Shown here piece by piece: positions 7,455 to 18,185 of a DNA stretch of 64,000 bases. Under the pieces are notes generated by a model. It saw only the letters and a program-made list of their open reading frames with translations, ran no database searches and was not told the origin of the DNA. Each line of letters starts with the position of its first letter. The first letter of the stretch is position 1. The stretch is from Galbitalea sp036491035. GTDB lineage: Bacteria; Actinomycetota; Actinomycetes; Actinomycetales; Microbacteriaceae. The position numbers were made by a program, and so were the translations under genes. The DNA is taken from the NCBI GenBank assembly GCA_036491035.1, contig DASXCU010000150.1, positions 18,759-82,758 of the forward strand, read 5' to 3'.

Positions 7455-10400
7455 TGCCCAAGCGCGACGACATCAAGTCCGTCCTCGTCATCGGCTCCGG
7501 GCCGATCGTGATCGGGCAGGCCGCAGAGTTCGACTACTCCGGCACCCAGGCGTGCCGCGTTCTGCGCGAGGAGGGCGTGCGCGTCATCCTCGTGAACTCG
7601 AACCCGGCCACCATCATGACCGACCCGGACTTCGCCGATGCGACCTACATCGAGCCGATCACGTGGCAGGTCATCGAGACGATCATCGCCAAAGAGAAAC
7701 CGGATGCGATCCTGCCCACGCTGGGCGGCCAAACGGCCCTCAATGCGGCGATCCAGCTGCACGACCACGGCATCCTGGAAAAGTACGACGTTGAGCTGAT
7801 CGGCGCCAACTTCGAGGCGATCAACAAGGGCGAGGATCGTCAGATCTTCAAACAGCTCGTCCTCGACGCTGGCGCGGATGTCGCGCGCAGTCACATCGCT
7901 CACACCGTCGACGAGGCGATCGCGGCGGCCGCGGATCTCGGCTATCCGCTGGTGATCCGGCCGAGCTTCACGATGGGTGGCCTCGGCTCCGGGTTTGCGT
8001 ACGACGAGACCGAGCTGATCCGCATGGTGACGGACGGTCTGCATCAGAGCCCCACCACCGAGGTCCTGATGGAGGAGTCCATCCTCGGCTGGAAGGAGTA
8101 CGAACTCGAACTCATGCGCGACACGGCCGACAACACGGTTGTCGTGTGTTCGATTGAAAACGTTGATCCGGTCGGCGTGCACACGGGCGACTCGATCACA
8201 GTTGCGCCCGCGCTCACCCTCACCGACCGCGAATACCAGAACCTCCGCGACATCGGCATCGACATCATTCGGGCCGTCGGCGTCGACACCGGTGGATGCA
8301 ACATCCAGTTCGCTGTCGACCCCAGGAACGGGCGCGTCATCGTCATCGAGATGAACCCGCGCGTCTCGCGGTCCTCCGCGTTGGCGTCGAAGGCCACGGG
8401 GTTCCCGATCGCGAAGATCGCGGCGAAGCTCGCCATTGGTTACCGACTGGATGAGATCCCGAACGACATCACCAGGGTCACGCCCGCCTCGTTCGAGCCG
8501 ACCCTCGACTATGTCGTGGTGAAGGTCCCGCGCTTCGCGTTCGAGAAATTTCCGGCCGCCGACACCACCCTGACGACGACGATGAAATCCGTGGGCGAGG
8601 CCATGGCGATCGGTCGGAACTACTCGACCGCTCTTCAGAAGGCACTCCGATCGCTCGAGAAGCGCGGCAGCAGCTTCCACTGGTCGGGAGAACCCGGCGA
8701 TAAGAAGACGCTCCTCGAGATCGCCGCCGTACCCACGGACGGACGGATCGTAACGGTGCAGCAGGCGCTGCGTGCCGGCGCGACAATCGACGAGGTGTTC
8801 GAGGCGACCGGCATCGACCCGTGGTTCATCGATCAGATCGTCCTCATCAATGAGGTCGCTGCCGAGGTCGCAACCCTGCGGCCGCTTGATGCAGCTCTCT
8901 TCCGCCTCGCAAAGGACCACGGCTTCAGCGACGCACAGATTGCGCAGTTGCGCGGGCTCGACCAGAGCCAGGTACGTGCGGCGCGCTGGAGCGTCGGGGT
9001 TCGACCGGTTTACAAGACCGTGGACACCTGCGCCGGTGAGTTTCCGGCGCTCACCCCCTACCACTACTCGAGCTACGACCTCGAGACCGAGGTGATCCCG
9101 AGCGACCGGCGCAAGGTGGTCATCCTCGGGTCCGGCCCGAATCGCATCGGCCAGGGCATCGAGTTCGACTACAGCTGCGTGCACGCCTCATTCGCCCTGC
9201 ACGACGCGGGGTACGAAACCGTGATGATCAACTGCAACCCCGAGACCGTATCGACCGATTACGACACCAGCGACCGGCTCTATTTCGAGCCGCTCACACT
9301 CGAGGACGTGCTCGAGATCATCCATGCCGAGAGCCAGAGCGGTGAGCTCGTCGGCGTGATCGTGCAGCTCGGCGGCCAGACCGCACTCGGTCTCGCACAG
9401 GGACTTAAGGATGCTGGCGTTCCGATCCTCGGCACGTCGCCCGAGGCAATCGACCTGGCCGAGGAGCGTGGCCTGTTCGCGAAGATCCTCGAGCGGGCGA
9501 AGCTGCTGGCTCCAAAGAACGGCACCGCGACCAATGGCCGTGACGCCGTCGCTGTAGCAGAGAACATCGGCTACCCGGTGCTCGTCCGACCGTCTCACGT
9601 GCTCGGCGGACGCGGCATGGAGATCGTGTACGACACCGAGGCGATGATCGACTACTTCGATCGGGTCCGCGACCTCGGCATCATCGGGCCCGGTTCGCCG
9701 CTGCTCGTCGACCGCTTCCTCGACGATGCCATCGAGATCGACGTCGACGCCCTCTACGACGGGCACGAGCTGTACATCGGCGGCATTATGGAGCACATCG
9801 AGGAGGCCGGGATCCACTCCGGCGACTCGGCGTGCACGCTGCCACCCGTCACGCTCGGTCGGGATGTGCTGAATCGCGTGCGCGACGCGACGCTCGGTAT
9901 CGCCGAGGGAATCGGCGTTCGCGGGCCCCTCAACGTGCAGTTCGCGATCGGCCAGGGAGTGCTCTACGTCCTCGAGGCCAACCCGCGCGCGTCGCGCACG
10001 GTCCCGTTCGTCTCGAAGGCGCTCGGCATTCCGCTCGCCAAGGCCGCCTCGCTGATCATGATCGGTCGTAGGATACGCGAGCTGGTGGACAGCGGACTGT
10101 TGCCGGTCCAGGACGGCTCGGTGGTTCCCATGGATGCTCCGGTGGCGGTGAAGGAGGCGGTGTTGCCGTTCCGACGCTTCAGGACGCGCGAGGGCAACGT
10201 TGTGGATTCCGTTCTCGGCCCGGAGATGCGTTCGACGGGTGAGGTCATGGGAATCGACTCGAACTTCCCGCGCGCGTTCGCCAAGAGCCAGGAGGCGGCT
10301 TACGGCGGTCTGCCGGCAACGGGCTCGGTCTTCGTTTCGGTGGCCGATCGGGACAAACGCGCGATCATCCTGCCGGTGCTGCGGCTCAGCCAGCTCGGGT

Positions 10401-10765
10401 TCGAGATCCTGGCCACCGAAGGAACCGCGGAGATTCTCAGTCGCAATGGAATCCCCTCGACCGTGGTCCGCAAGTATTTCCTCGGGCAGCAGTCCTCGGC
10501 CGGCTCGCCGTCAATTGTCGAACTGATCAACGAGGGCCGAGTGGATGTGGTGATCAACACGCCCAGCGGACGCAGCGCCCGCGCGGACGGTTACGAGATC
10601 CGTACGGCAACCGTCGCCGCCGACAAGCCGCTGTTCACGACGATCGCCCAGTTGGCAGCTGCCGTCGCTTCGTTCGAGGCGATTCGCGACGGCTTCGACG
10701 TCCGGAGCCTGCAGGACTACGCCCTCGATCGGGCCGCGCGTCTCGAGGCGGAGGTCGCCGGGTGA
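7454..10765 (+). CDS. carB: Carbamoyl phosphate synthase large subunit
   Basis: Makes carbamoyl phosphate from bicarbonate, ammonia and two ATP for both pyrimidine and arginine synthesis. The 1103-residue product has the expected duplicated ATP-grasp architecture: the first half begins with KSVLVIGSGPIVIGQ and LGGQTALNAA, the second with VVILGSGPNRIGQG and LGGQTALGLA. A methylglyoxal-synthase-like C-terminal domain follows (about residue 960 onwards), normally the allosteric site. No truncation is seen. It overlaps carA by one base and pyrF by four. Confidence 0.99.
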   Translation: MPKRDDIKSVLVIGSGPIVIGQAAEFDYSGTQACRVLREEGVRVILVNSNPATIMTDPDFADATYIEPITWQVIETIIAKEKPDAILPTLGGQTALNAAIQLHDHGILEKYDVELIGANFEAINKGEDRQIFKQLVLDAGADVARSHIAHTVDEAIAAAADLGYPLVIRPSFTMGGLGSGFAYDETELIRMVTDGLHQSPTTEVLMEESILGWKEYELELMRDTADNTVVVCSIENVDPVGVHTGDSITVAPALTLTDREYQNLRDIGIDIIRAVGVDTGGCNIQFAVDPRNGRVIVIEMNPRVSRSSALASKATGFPIAKIAAKLAIGYRLDEIPNDITRVTPASFEPTLDYVVVKVPRFAFEKFPAADTTLTTTMKSVGEAMAIGRNYSTALQKALRSLEKRGSSFHWSGEPGDKKTLLEIAAVPTDGRIVTVQQALRAGATIDEVFEATGIDPWFIDQIVLINEVAAEVATLRPLDAALFRLAKDHGFSDAQIAQLRGLDQSQVRAARWSVGVRPVYKTVDTCAGEFPALTPYHYSSYDLETEVIPSDRRKVVILGSGPNRIGQGIEFDYSCVHASFALHDAGYETVMINCNPETVSTDYDTSDRLYFEPLTLEDVLEIIHAESQSGELVGVIVQLGGQTALGLAQGLKDAGVPILGTSPEAIDLAEERGLFAKILERAKLLAPKNGTATNGRDAVAVAENIGYPVLVRPSHVLGGRGMEIVYDTEAMIDYFDRVRDLGIIGPGSPLLVDRFLDDAIEIDVDALYDGHELYIGGIMEHIEEAGIHSGDSACTLPPVTLGRDVLNRVRDATLGIAEGIGVRGPLNVQFAIGQGVLYVLEANPRASRTVPFVSKALGIPLAKAASLIMIGRRIRELVDSGLLPVQDGSVVPMDAPVAVKEAVLPFRRFRTREGNVVDSVLGPEMRSTGEVMGIDSNFPRAFAKSQEAAYGGLPATGSVFVSVADRDKRAIILPVLRLSQLGFEILATEGTAEILSRNGIPSTVVRKYFLGQQSSAGSPSIVELINEGRVDVVINTPSGRSARADGYEIRTATVAADKPLFTTIAQLAAAVASFEAIRDGFDVRSLQDYALDRAARLEAEVAG

Positions 10766-11610
10766 GTGTCGACGACTTCGGCACGCGCCTGTCTGCCGTC
10801 TTCAGGAACTCCGGGCACCTGTGTGTCGGAATCGACCCCCATCCATACCTCCTTCAGCAGTGGAACCTTCCCGAGAGCGGGCACGGCCTGCGTGAATTCG
10901 GCAAGCGCGTAGTCGCGGCGGCCACGGGCACGGTCGGAATCGTCAAGCCACAGGTGGCCTTCTTCGAGCGCCACGGTTCGGCTGGCTACGACGCGCTGGA
11001 ACACACGCTTCAGGATGCGCGCAAGGCTGGTCTGCTCGTGATCGCCGATGCAAAGCGTGGCGACGTCGGGACCAGCGTCGAGGCCTACGCGCAGGCGTGG
11101 CTCACGCCCGGCGCCCCGCTCGAGGCGGACGCAATGACAGTGAGCGCCTACCAGGGCGTCGGTTCGCTGTCCGCGCCGATGATCCTCGCCCGGGAGCACG
11201 GCAAGGGACTGTTCATCCTCGCGGCCACGTCCAACCCGGAGTCCTTCGTGACGCAGACGGCAGTAGTGGGTGGTGGACAGGCCGTTCCACGAACGGTCGC
11301 CGCGAGTATCGTGGACGAGGTGAACAGGAGCAACGCGGCACCACTTGGCTCGTTCGGCGTCGTGATCGGTGCAACCGTCTCGCTGGCCGATTTCGGGCTC
11401 ACCGGCGACGACCTGTCGGTCACCCCTATCCTCGCTCCCGGCTTCGGTTTCCAGGGGGCCGGACTCGGTTCGCTTCGAACGACGTATGGCGCCGCCGCCG
11501 CGAACACGATCGTCAGTTCGTCCCGGGGCATCCTGGAGGCGGGACCGGGCGGCGTTCGGGCAGCGATCTCGGCGCAGGCGGTCGAGCTCGAACGAGTCTT
11601 CGCCGCATGA
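10762..11610 (+). CDS. pyrF: Orotidine 5'-phosphate decarboxylase (long type 2 form)
   Basis: Decarboxylates OMP to UMP. The 282-residue length and the motif DAKRGDVGTS (active-site Lys-Asp cluster) place it in the longer type 2 subfamily common in actinobacteria. N-terminal VGIDPHPYLL is also characteristic. GTG at 10762 overlaps carB by four bases, and the stop overlaps the start of the gmk fusion gene by four. pyrD and pyrE are not in this cluster. Confidence 0.97.
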   Translation: MSVDDFGTRLSAVFRNSGHLCVGIDPHPYLLQQWNLPESGHGLREFGKRVVAAATGTVGIVKPQVAFFERHGSAGYDALEHTLQDARKAGLLVIADAKRGDVGTSVEAYAQAWLTPGAPLEADAMTVSAYQGVGSLSAPMILAREHGKGLFILAATSNPESFVTQTAVVGGGQAVPRTVAASIVDEVNRSNAAPLGSFGVVIGATVSLADFGLTGDDLSVTPILAPGFGFQGAGLGSLRTTYGAAAANTIVSSSRGILEAGPGGVRAAISAQAVELERVFAA

Positions 11611-12509
11611 GCCCGCGTCCCGATCCGCCCGAAGTCGACCGAGTCGCAGCATCGCGCGCGGCCGTAGCGGCCCGCCGCGCCCGCGCCGCGGTGAAGCACG
11701 ACATCGCGACGCACGCGCGCACGGCACGGGATGTTCTTGACACGGCGTGGACGAACCCGCACTCGGCCGAGGCGGGGCTTCGAGTACGTGAACTGCTGAC
11801 GAGCGTGCCGACCCTCGGCCCCGTTCGCGCCGCCAAGGTGATGGGGGAGCTGGGCATCGCGGAATCGAAGCGGGCCGCCGGGCTCGGCGTGCGACAGCGA
11901 TCCGAGCTCTGGAACTACCTGTCGAGCCGCGAGGGCGGAACGGCGCCCGGCCGACTGGTCGTGCTCGCCGGGCCGACCGCCGTGGGCAAGGGCTCGGTCT
12001 CCAGTTACATCCGCGAGAACTACCCGGAGATCCATTTCAGCGTCTCCGCCACCACCCGCCCGCCTCGTCCCGGCGAGGTGGACGGTGTTCACTACTACTT
12101 CGTGAGCGACGCCGAGTTCGACCGGATGATCGACGATCACGAGCTGCTCGAGTGGGCGGTCGTGCACAACTCGTACCGATATGGCACTCCCCGGCCGCCC
12201 ATCGACGCCGCGCTCGCCGCCGGAATGCGCGTCCTGCTGGAGATCGATCTGCAGGGCGCGCGCAACGTTCGCGCCGAGGTGCCGAGCGCCGTTCTGGTGT
12301 TCCTTCTGCCGCCGACCTGGGAAGAGCTGGTTCGACGGCTGACGGGACGCGGCACGGAAGACCCGGCGGAACAGGCCCGTCGACTCGAGACTGCGAAGGT
12401 CGAACTCGCGGCCCAGGACGAGTTCGATTTTCGTGTCGTGAACACCGAGGTCGGCGCAGCGGCGCGAGAGGTCGTAGAATTGATGACACTGTCTTCCCGC
12501 AGGCCCTAG
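11607..12509 (+). CDS. gmk: Guanylate kinase with N-terminal mIHF-like DNA-binding domain
   Basis: Residues about 115-300 form a guanylate kinase (GMP + ATP to GDP + ADP) with P-loop AGPTAVGKGS at 121-130, the GMP-binding motif SATTRPPRPGEVDGVHY, and the lid arginines. Residues about 17-105 resemble the actinobacterial integration host factor mIHF: AARRARAAVKHDI, then RELLTSVPTLGPVRAAKVM and GLGVRQRSEL. In Mycobacterium mihF and gmk are separate neighbours; here they form one frame with no stop or credible second start between them. ATG at 11607 overlaps pyrF by four bases. It is the last gene of the pyr operon, 36 bases before rpoZ. Confidence 0.95.
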   Translation: MSPRPDPPEVDRVAASRAAVAARRARAAVKHDIATHARTARDVLDTAWTNPHSAEAGLRVRELLTSVPTLGPVRAAKVMGELGIAESKRAAGLGVRQRSELWNYLSSREGGTAPGRLVVLAGPTAVGKGSVSSYIRENYPEIHFSVSATTRPPRPGEVDGVHYYFVSDAEFDRMIDDHELLEWAVVHNSYRYGTPRPPIDAALAAGMRVLLEIDLQGARNVRAEVPSAVLVFLLPPTWEELVRRLTGRGTEDPAEQARRLETAKVELAAQDEFDFRVVNTEVGAAAREVVELMTLSSRRP

Positions 12510-12545
12510 GCCCTGGCGGCATTCGCTTCTATCAAAGGAACTCCC

Positions 12546-12806
12546 ATGGCTGACAAGCAGACCGGAATCATCGACCCGCCCATCGACGAGTTGCTGTCGA
12601 AGGTCGACTCGAAGTACGCGCTCGTCATCTTCGCCTCGAAGCGTGCGCGCCAGATCAACGACTACTACGCCGACCTGCACGAGGGAAGCCTCTTCGACAA
12701 CGTGGGGCCGCTCGTCGACTCCACCATCGACGACAAGCCACTCTCCGTCGCTCTCCGTGAAATCAACGACGACCGTCTCGTTCTCACGTCGCTGATCGAA
12801 GAGTAA
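12546..12806 (+). CDS. rpoZ: RNA polymerase omega subunit
   Basis: Small RNA polymerase subunit that helps fold and assemble beta'. The 86-residue product has the family signature IDELLSKVDSKYALVIFASKRARQIN near the N-terminus. A fair Shine-Dalgarno (AAAGGAAC) precedes the ATG. The gmk-rpoZ-coaBC-metK order is standard in actinobacteria, and the 36-base gap suggests co-transcription with gmk. Confidence 0.96.
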   Translation: MADKQTGIIDPPIDELLSKVDSKYALVIFASKRARQINDYYADLHEGSLFDNVGPLVDSTIDDKPLSVALREINDDRLVLTSLIEE

Positions 12807-12837
12807 GTACCCTCTCACCCTCGAGAACCCCATCCAC

Positions 12838-14019
12838 ATGAAGGTCGTCGTCGGGATCACGGGGGGAATCGCGGCCTACAAGGCCGTGAGTGTCGTGCGC
12901 GCCCTCGTGCTCGCCGGCCACTCCGTGCAGGTCATTGCGACGGACGCCGCACTCCGATTCGTTGGGAAGCCGACGCTCGAGGCGATCAGCCGCAACCCCG
13001 TGTACAGCGAGCTGTACGAGGGCGTCGCGGAGGTGCGGCACGTGGCGCTCGGCCAGGCCGCGGACCTCATCGTGGTCGCGCCGGCGACTGCGAATTTCCT
13101 GGCTCAGCTCGCGGGCGGATTCGCGCCTGACCTGCTGGGAAACACGATCCTCGCAAGCCGCGCACCCCTCGTGGTCGCTCCGGCGATGCACACGGAGATG
13201 TGGCAAAACGCGGCGACCCAGGCCAACGTGGCACTGCTGCGCGAGCGTGGCGTGACGATCGTCGGCCCCGCCGTCGGGCAGCTGACCGGCGCCGATTCGG
13301 GCCCGGGACGGATGTCCGAGCCGGAGGACATCGTGGAGACCGCTCTGGCACTGATCGCGAGCTCGCATGACCTCGCAGGTCGACGAATCCTGATCACGGC
13401 CGGCGGCACGCGCGAGCCACTGGACCCGGTTCGCTTTATCGGCAACCGTTCGAGCGGTAAACAGGGAATTGCGCTCGCCCTCGCGGCCCGCGCTCGTGGT
13501 GCGGATGTCACGCTGATTACGGCGAACGTGGAGGTTCCGCTCCCCGACGGTATCGACGTCCTTAGCGTGGGAACCACCGCAGAGTTGGCCGCCGCGGTCG
13601 AGGACCGCAGAACACACGCGGAAGTCGTGATCATGGCGGCGGCCGTAGCCGACTACAGACCGGAAACCGTCGCCGGCTCCAAGATCAAGAAAGAGACTCA
13701 GGGCGACATCCTGAGCGTCACTCTGGTACGAAATCCCGACATCCTCGCCGATCTCTCGGCGTCCCGTTCACACGGTCAGGTTGTTGTCGGATTCGCCGCA
13801 GAGACCGAGACGGACGAGGCCGCGCTGCTGGAGCTGGGCCGCGCAAAGATCGCTCGGAAGGGCTGCGACTACCTCGTCCTCAACAGCGTCGGCTGGAACA
13901 CCGGCTTCGCCACGGAGGGCAACGCCGTCAGAATCCTGAACGCGGCTGGCGATATAGTTGGCGAGGCCAGCGGCTCGAAACGAGCGGTGGCCGATCGTAT
14001 TTTGGACGTGCTCCTGTAG
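12838..14019 (+). CDS. coaBC: Bifunctional phosphopantothenoylcysteine decarboxylase/synthetase
   Basis: The CoaC half (about residues 1-180, FMN flavoprotein) decarboxylates phosphopantothenoylcysteine; the CoaB half (about 185-393) joins cysteine to 4'-phosphopantothenate using CTP. Visible motifs are GITGGIAAYKAV at the start, APAMHTEMW at the decarboxylase active site, and ITAGGTREPLDPVRFIGNRS with SSGKQG in the synthetase. His in place of Asn in PAMH is the actinobacterial form. A start codon further upstream is not needed, as the ATG gives a full flavoprotein N-terminus. Confidence 0.97.
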   Translation: MKVVVGITGGIAAYKAVSVVRALVLAGHSVQVIATDAALRFVGKPTLEAISRNPVYSELYEGVAEVRHVALGQAADLIVVAPATANFLAQLAGGFAPDLLGNTILASRAPLVVAPAMHTEMWQNAATQANVALLRERGVTIVGPAVGQLTGADSGPGRMSEPEDIVETALALIASSHDLAGRRILITAGGTREPLDPVRFIGNRSSGKQGIALALAARARGADVTLITANVEVPLPDGIDVLSVGTTAELAAAVEDRRTHAEVVIMAAAVADYRPETVAGSKIKKETQGDILSVTLVRNPDILADLSASRSHGQVVVGFAAETETDEAALLELGRAKIARKGCDYLVLNSVGWNTGFATEGNAVRILNAAGDIVGEASGSKRAVADRILDVLL

Positions 14020-14045
14020 TCACCAAATCCTGTGGAGAACCCTCG

Positions 14046-15242
<1,197 letters not shown>

Positions 15243-15244
15243 CA

Positions 15245-17221
15245 GTGCCGTCCGGGCCGTCGATCGCTCGGGTGTGGGTGGATTCGCCCCTTCCGCAGCT
15301 CGATCGCCTGTTCGATTACCGGATCCCCGAGACGCTGTCCGCGGACATCAGCGTCGGTGTGCGCGTGCGTGTGCCGTGGCGCTCGGCGGGGCGATTCGTC
15401 GATGCCTACGTGATCGAGTTGGCCGACCGGGTGGAGTTCACCGGCGCTCTGAGCGAGGTTGAGGCGGTCGTATCCGCCGTGCCGGTGCTCGCTCCCGAGG
15501 TGGCAATGCTGGCCCGCAGGGCAGCGGATCGCGCGGCGGGCTCGGCGATTGACATCGTGCGGGTCGCCGTTCCCGGGCGTCAGGCCCGCGTGGAAAAGGC
15601 CTGGCTGGCCGCCAAGCCCGCCTCTGAGCTGCCTCCGATCCAGGCCGCTCCAGTTGCCGGCTATGTCGCCGACCTCATCGAGTCGACGGTCGCCTCCGGT
15701 GGCCGCCTTGCCGTGGATGCGATCCCTCTCGGGGTCGAGGTCGCCCCGGGCGTGTGGGTCGGCCAGTGGGCCGTTACACTCGCCGCCGCCGCCAGTATCT
15801 CTGTCGCCGCGGGGAAGTCTGCCATCCTCGCCGTTCCCGACTATCGCGACCAGGAACAGCTCGCCGCAGCCCTCGCCGCAGCGCTACCCGAGAACCGCGT
15901 CGTACATCTCGACGCGCGCCAGTCCAACCCGGATCGCTACCGCGCATTCCTTCGATGTCACGGTTCCGATGCCCTGGTAATCATCGGCAATCGCTCGGTC
16001 ATCTACGCGCCGGCACGCAACCTCGGCCTGATCGGAGTGTGGGATGACGGCGATCCACTGCACAGCGAACCGCTGGCCCCATACGTCCACACCCGCGATG
16101 CGGCGCTGCTTCGTCAGGAGCAGCAACAGTGCGCGCTCCTCTTCGTCGGTCACTCGCGCAGCACCGAGGTGGAGCGGCTCGTCGAGCTCGGCTGGCTCGA
16201 GTCGGTCGCGCCCACTCCGAGCATGCGGCCGAAGGTCATCCCGACGGCCGCTCAACTGTCCGGGGATCGACTGGCGGCGCAGGCTCGGATCCCGTCCAGC
16301 GCCTGGCGTCAGGCGAGCGATGCGGCCAAAACGGGCCCGGTCCTGGTGCAGGTCGCGCGTCCGGGGTACGCCCCGCGGCTCGCCTGCGTCGACTGCGGCC
16401 AGTCCGCTCGCTGCCTTCGCTGCGAGGGACCGCTAGCCCAGAAGACGTCGCGTTCGATCCCCGCGTGCTCGTGGTGTGGGGCTCTGGCGGTCGACTGGCA
16501 CTGCGAGAACTGCGAGGGGACGCGGCTCCGGCTGGTTGGTGCCGGCGGCGCCTCCCGTACGGCCGAGGACCTCGGGAGGGCCTTCCCGGGCGTGCGAATT
16601 GTGGTGGCTGATGGCGAGCGCCCCATCCTGTCTGTCGGTTCCGAACCGGCGATCGTCATCGCGACCCGCGGCGCCGAGCCGCGGGCGGCCGGCGGATACC
16701 GCGCGGTCCTGCTGCTCGACGGGGATCGGATGGCGGCGCGCGAGAGCCTGCGCGTCGGCGAGGATTGTCTGCGGTGGTGGTCGAACGCGACCGCGCTGGC
16801 TGCGCGCGGCGCACCGGTCTTCCTGGTGGGAGTCGGCGGCGCGCTGGCGAGCGCTCTCTCGACCTGGCGGCAAGCCGACTACGCGCGGGCAGAACTTGCG
16901 GATCGTCGGCGACTCCGATTCCCGCCCGCGATCCGCGTCGCCTCGGTGACTGGCGCCCTGGAAGCGGTGTCGAAAGCGGTGGCGACCGTGTCGATCGCAC
17001 CGGAAGATGTACTCGGTCCGGTGGAGACGGGGCAGGGGAGTGTGCGCACGATTCTCCGATTCGACTACGCCGCGGGTGCCGAGATCGCGGCGGAGCTTCG
17101 GGCTGAGATCATCCGTAGCGCAACGTCGCGCCGTCGCTCTCTCGCCGCGAAAGGGTTCTCCGGCCCACTTCCGCCGAACCTGCGCGTTCGCCTCGACGAC
17201 GTCGAACCCTTCGGTCAGTAA
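15245..17221 (+). CDS. priA: PriA-like primosomal protein without helicase motifs
   Basis: Related to the replication restart helicase PriA. The N-terminal DNA-binding domain (RVWVDSPLPQLDRLFDYRIP) and the zinc-binding cysteine block (CVDCGQSARCLRCEG, CSWCG, CENCEG) are present. The helicase core is degenerate: there is no GxGKT/S Walker A loop and the DEEH box is replaced by WDDGDPLHSE. This is the known state of actinobacterial PriA homologues, which are not expected to be active helicases. The 658-residue length is normal for that group. GTG at 15245 follows metK by two bases. Confidence 0.92.
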   Translation: MPSGPSIARVWVDSPLPQLDRLFDYRIPETLSADISVGVRVRVPWRSAGRFVDAYVIELADRVEFTGALSEVEAVVSAVPVLAPEVAMLARRAADRAAGSAIDIVRVAVPGRQARVEKAWLAAKPASELPPIQAAPVAGYVADLIESTVASGGRLAVDAIPLGVEVAPGVWVGQWAVTLAAAASISVAAGKSAILAVPDYRDQEQLAAALAAALPENRVVHLDARQSNPDRYRAFLRCHGSDALVIIGNRSVIYAPARNLGLIGVWDDGDPLHSEPLAPYVHTRDAALLRQEQQQCALLFVGHSRSTEVERLVELGWLESVAPTPSMRPKVIPTAAQLSGDRLAAQARIPSSAWRQASDAAKTGPVLVQVARPGYAPRLACVDCGQSARCLRCEGPLAQKTSRSIPACSWCGALAVDWHCENCEGTRLRLVGAGGASRTAEDLGRAFPGVRIVVADGERPILSVGSEPAIVIATRGAEPRAAGGYRAVLLLDGDRMAARESLRVGEDCLRWWSNATALAARGAPVFLVGVGGALASALSTWRQADYARAELADRRRLRFPPAIRVASVTGALEAVSKAVATVSIAPEDVLGPVETGQGSVRTILRFDYAAGAEIAAELRAEIIRSATSRRRSLAAKGFSGPLPPNLRVRLDDVEPFGQ

Positions 17222-17243
17222 CGGCCCACCGTCCGCCGCCTGA

Positions 17244-17249
17244 GAGAAT
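17244..17249 (+). promoter_or_regulatory. Weak -10-like hexamer before fmt
   Basis: GAGAAT ends six bases before the fmt GTG at 17256, the same spacing as the TANNNT set elsewhere in this window. It departs from TANNNT at the first base. The intervening GGAGGC could instead serve as a ribosome binding site. Confidence 0.25.
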
Positions 17250-17255
17250 GGAGGC

Positions 17256-18185
17256 GTGCCCCCGCTCTCGCTCGTCTTCGCCGGTTCGCCTGCGGCGGCG
17301 GTACCCAGCCTCCTGGCACTGCATCGCACCGAGCACCGCATCGCGGCGGTCCTCACGCGTGAGGCGGCTCCGCACGGCCGTCGCGGCGTCCTGACCGAGA
17401 CACCGGTCGCAGAGGCAGCCGAAGCGCTCGGCCTGCGGATTATCCGCGCCAATCGGCTCGCCGGCCAGGCCACGGAGGCGATCACCGACCTGAGGCCCGA
17501 TCTGGGCGTGATTGTGGCTTACGGCGGCCTGGTGCGCGAGCCATTGCTCTCGACTCCTCGGCTCGGCTGGATCAATCTCCATTTCTCACTTCTGCCGCGC
17601 TGGAGCGGCGCGGCGCCGGTGCAGCGGGCCATCATGGCGGGCGATGACCTTACCGGCGCAAGCGTCTTCCAGCTGGTCCCGGAACTGGACGCTGGCGACG
17701 TCTTCGGAACCCTCACCCAACCGATCGGCGCCCTGGAGACGGCGGGCCACCTGCTGACGTCTCTCGCCGAGTCGGGCGCCGAGCTGCTCGTGCGCGTCGT
17801 GGACGCCCTGGCCGACGGAACGGCGCGCGCCGTCCAACAGGCGGGCGACGTCTCGCTGGCGCCGAAACTCAGCCTCGAAGACGGACGCGTCGACTGGACG
17901 GCGAACGCCAACGATGTCGCTAACCTCGTCCGCGGTGTGACGCCGGAGCCGGGGGCTTTTACGACGATCGATGAGGGCCGACTGAAGGTTCTGGATGCCG
18001 CGATCGCCCGCGACGCACCTCCGCTACCGCCCGGTGCGCTCAACCTGGACGGACGTCGACTGCTGATCGGAACCGCGAGCGATCCGATCGAACTGGTGCG
18101 CGTACAGCCGGCCGGCAAGAAGCCGATGGCCGCGGCAGACTGGTGGCGAGGTCGACCGACCGATGCCGGGAGGATTGCCCGGTGA
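17256..18185 (+). CDS. fmt: Methionyl-tRNA formyltransferase
   Basis: Formylates initiator Met-tRNA with 10-formyl-THF. The 309-residue length is typical. The catalytic set is visible: Asn and His in INLHFSLLPRW and Asp in PELDAGDV. N-terminal LVFAGSPAAAVPSL is the family start. RWSG replaces the usual RWRG, a minor change next to the active-site loop. The stop overlaps rsmB by four bases. Confidence 0.97.
   Translation: MPPLSLVFAGSPAAAVPSLLALHRTEHRIAAVLTREAAPHGRRGVLTETPVAEAAEALGLRIIRANRLAGQATEAITDLRPDLGVIVAYGGLVREPLLSTPRLGWINLHFSLLPRWSGAAPVQRAIMAGDDLTGASVFQLVPELDAGDVFGTLTQPIGALETAGHLLTSLAESGAELLVRVVDALADGTARAVQQAGDVSLAPKLSLEDGRVDWTANANDVANLVRGVTPEPGAFTTIDEGRLKVLDAAIARDAPPLPPGALNLDGRRLLIGTASDPIELVRVQPAGKKPMAAADWWRGRPTDAGRIAR

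Noticed and set aside
14020..14045. SAM riboswitch in front of metK
   Set aside because: Only 26 bases separate coaBC and metK, too little for any known SAM riboswitch.
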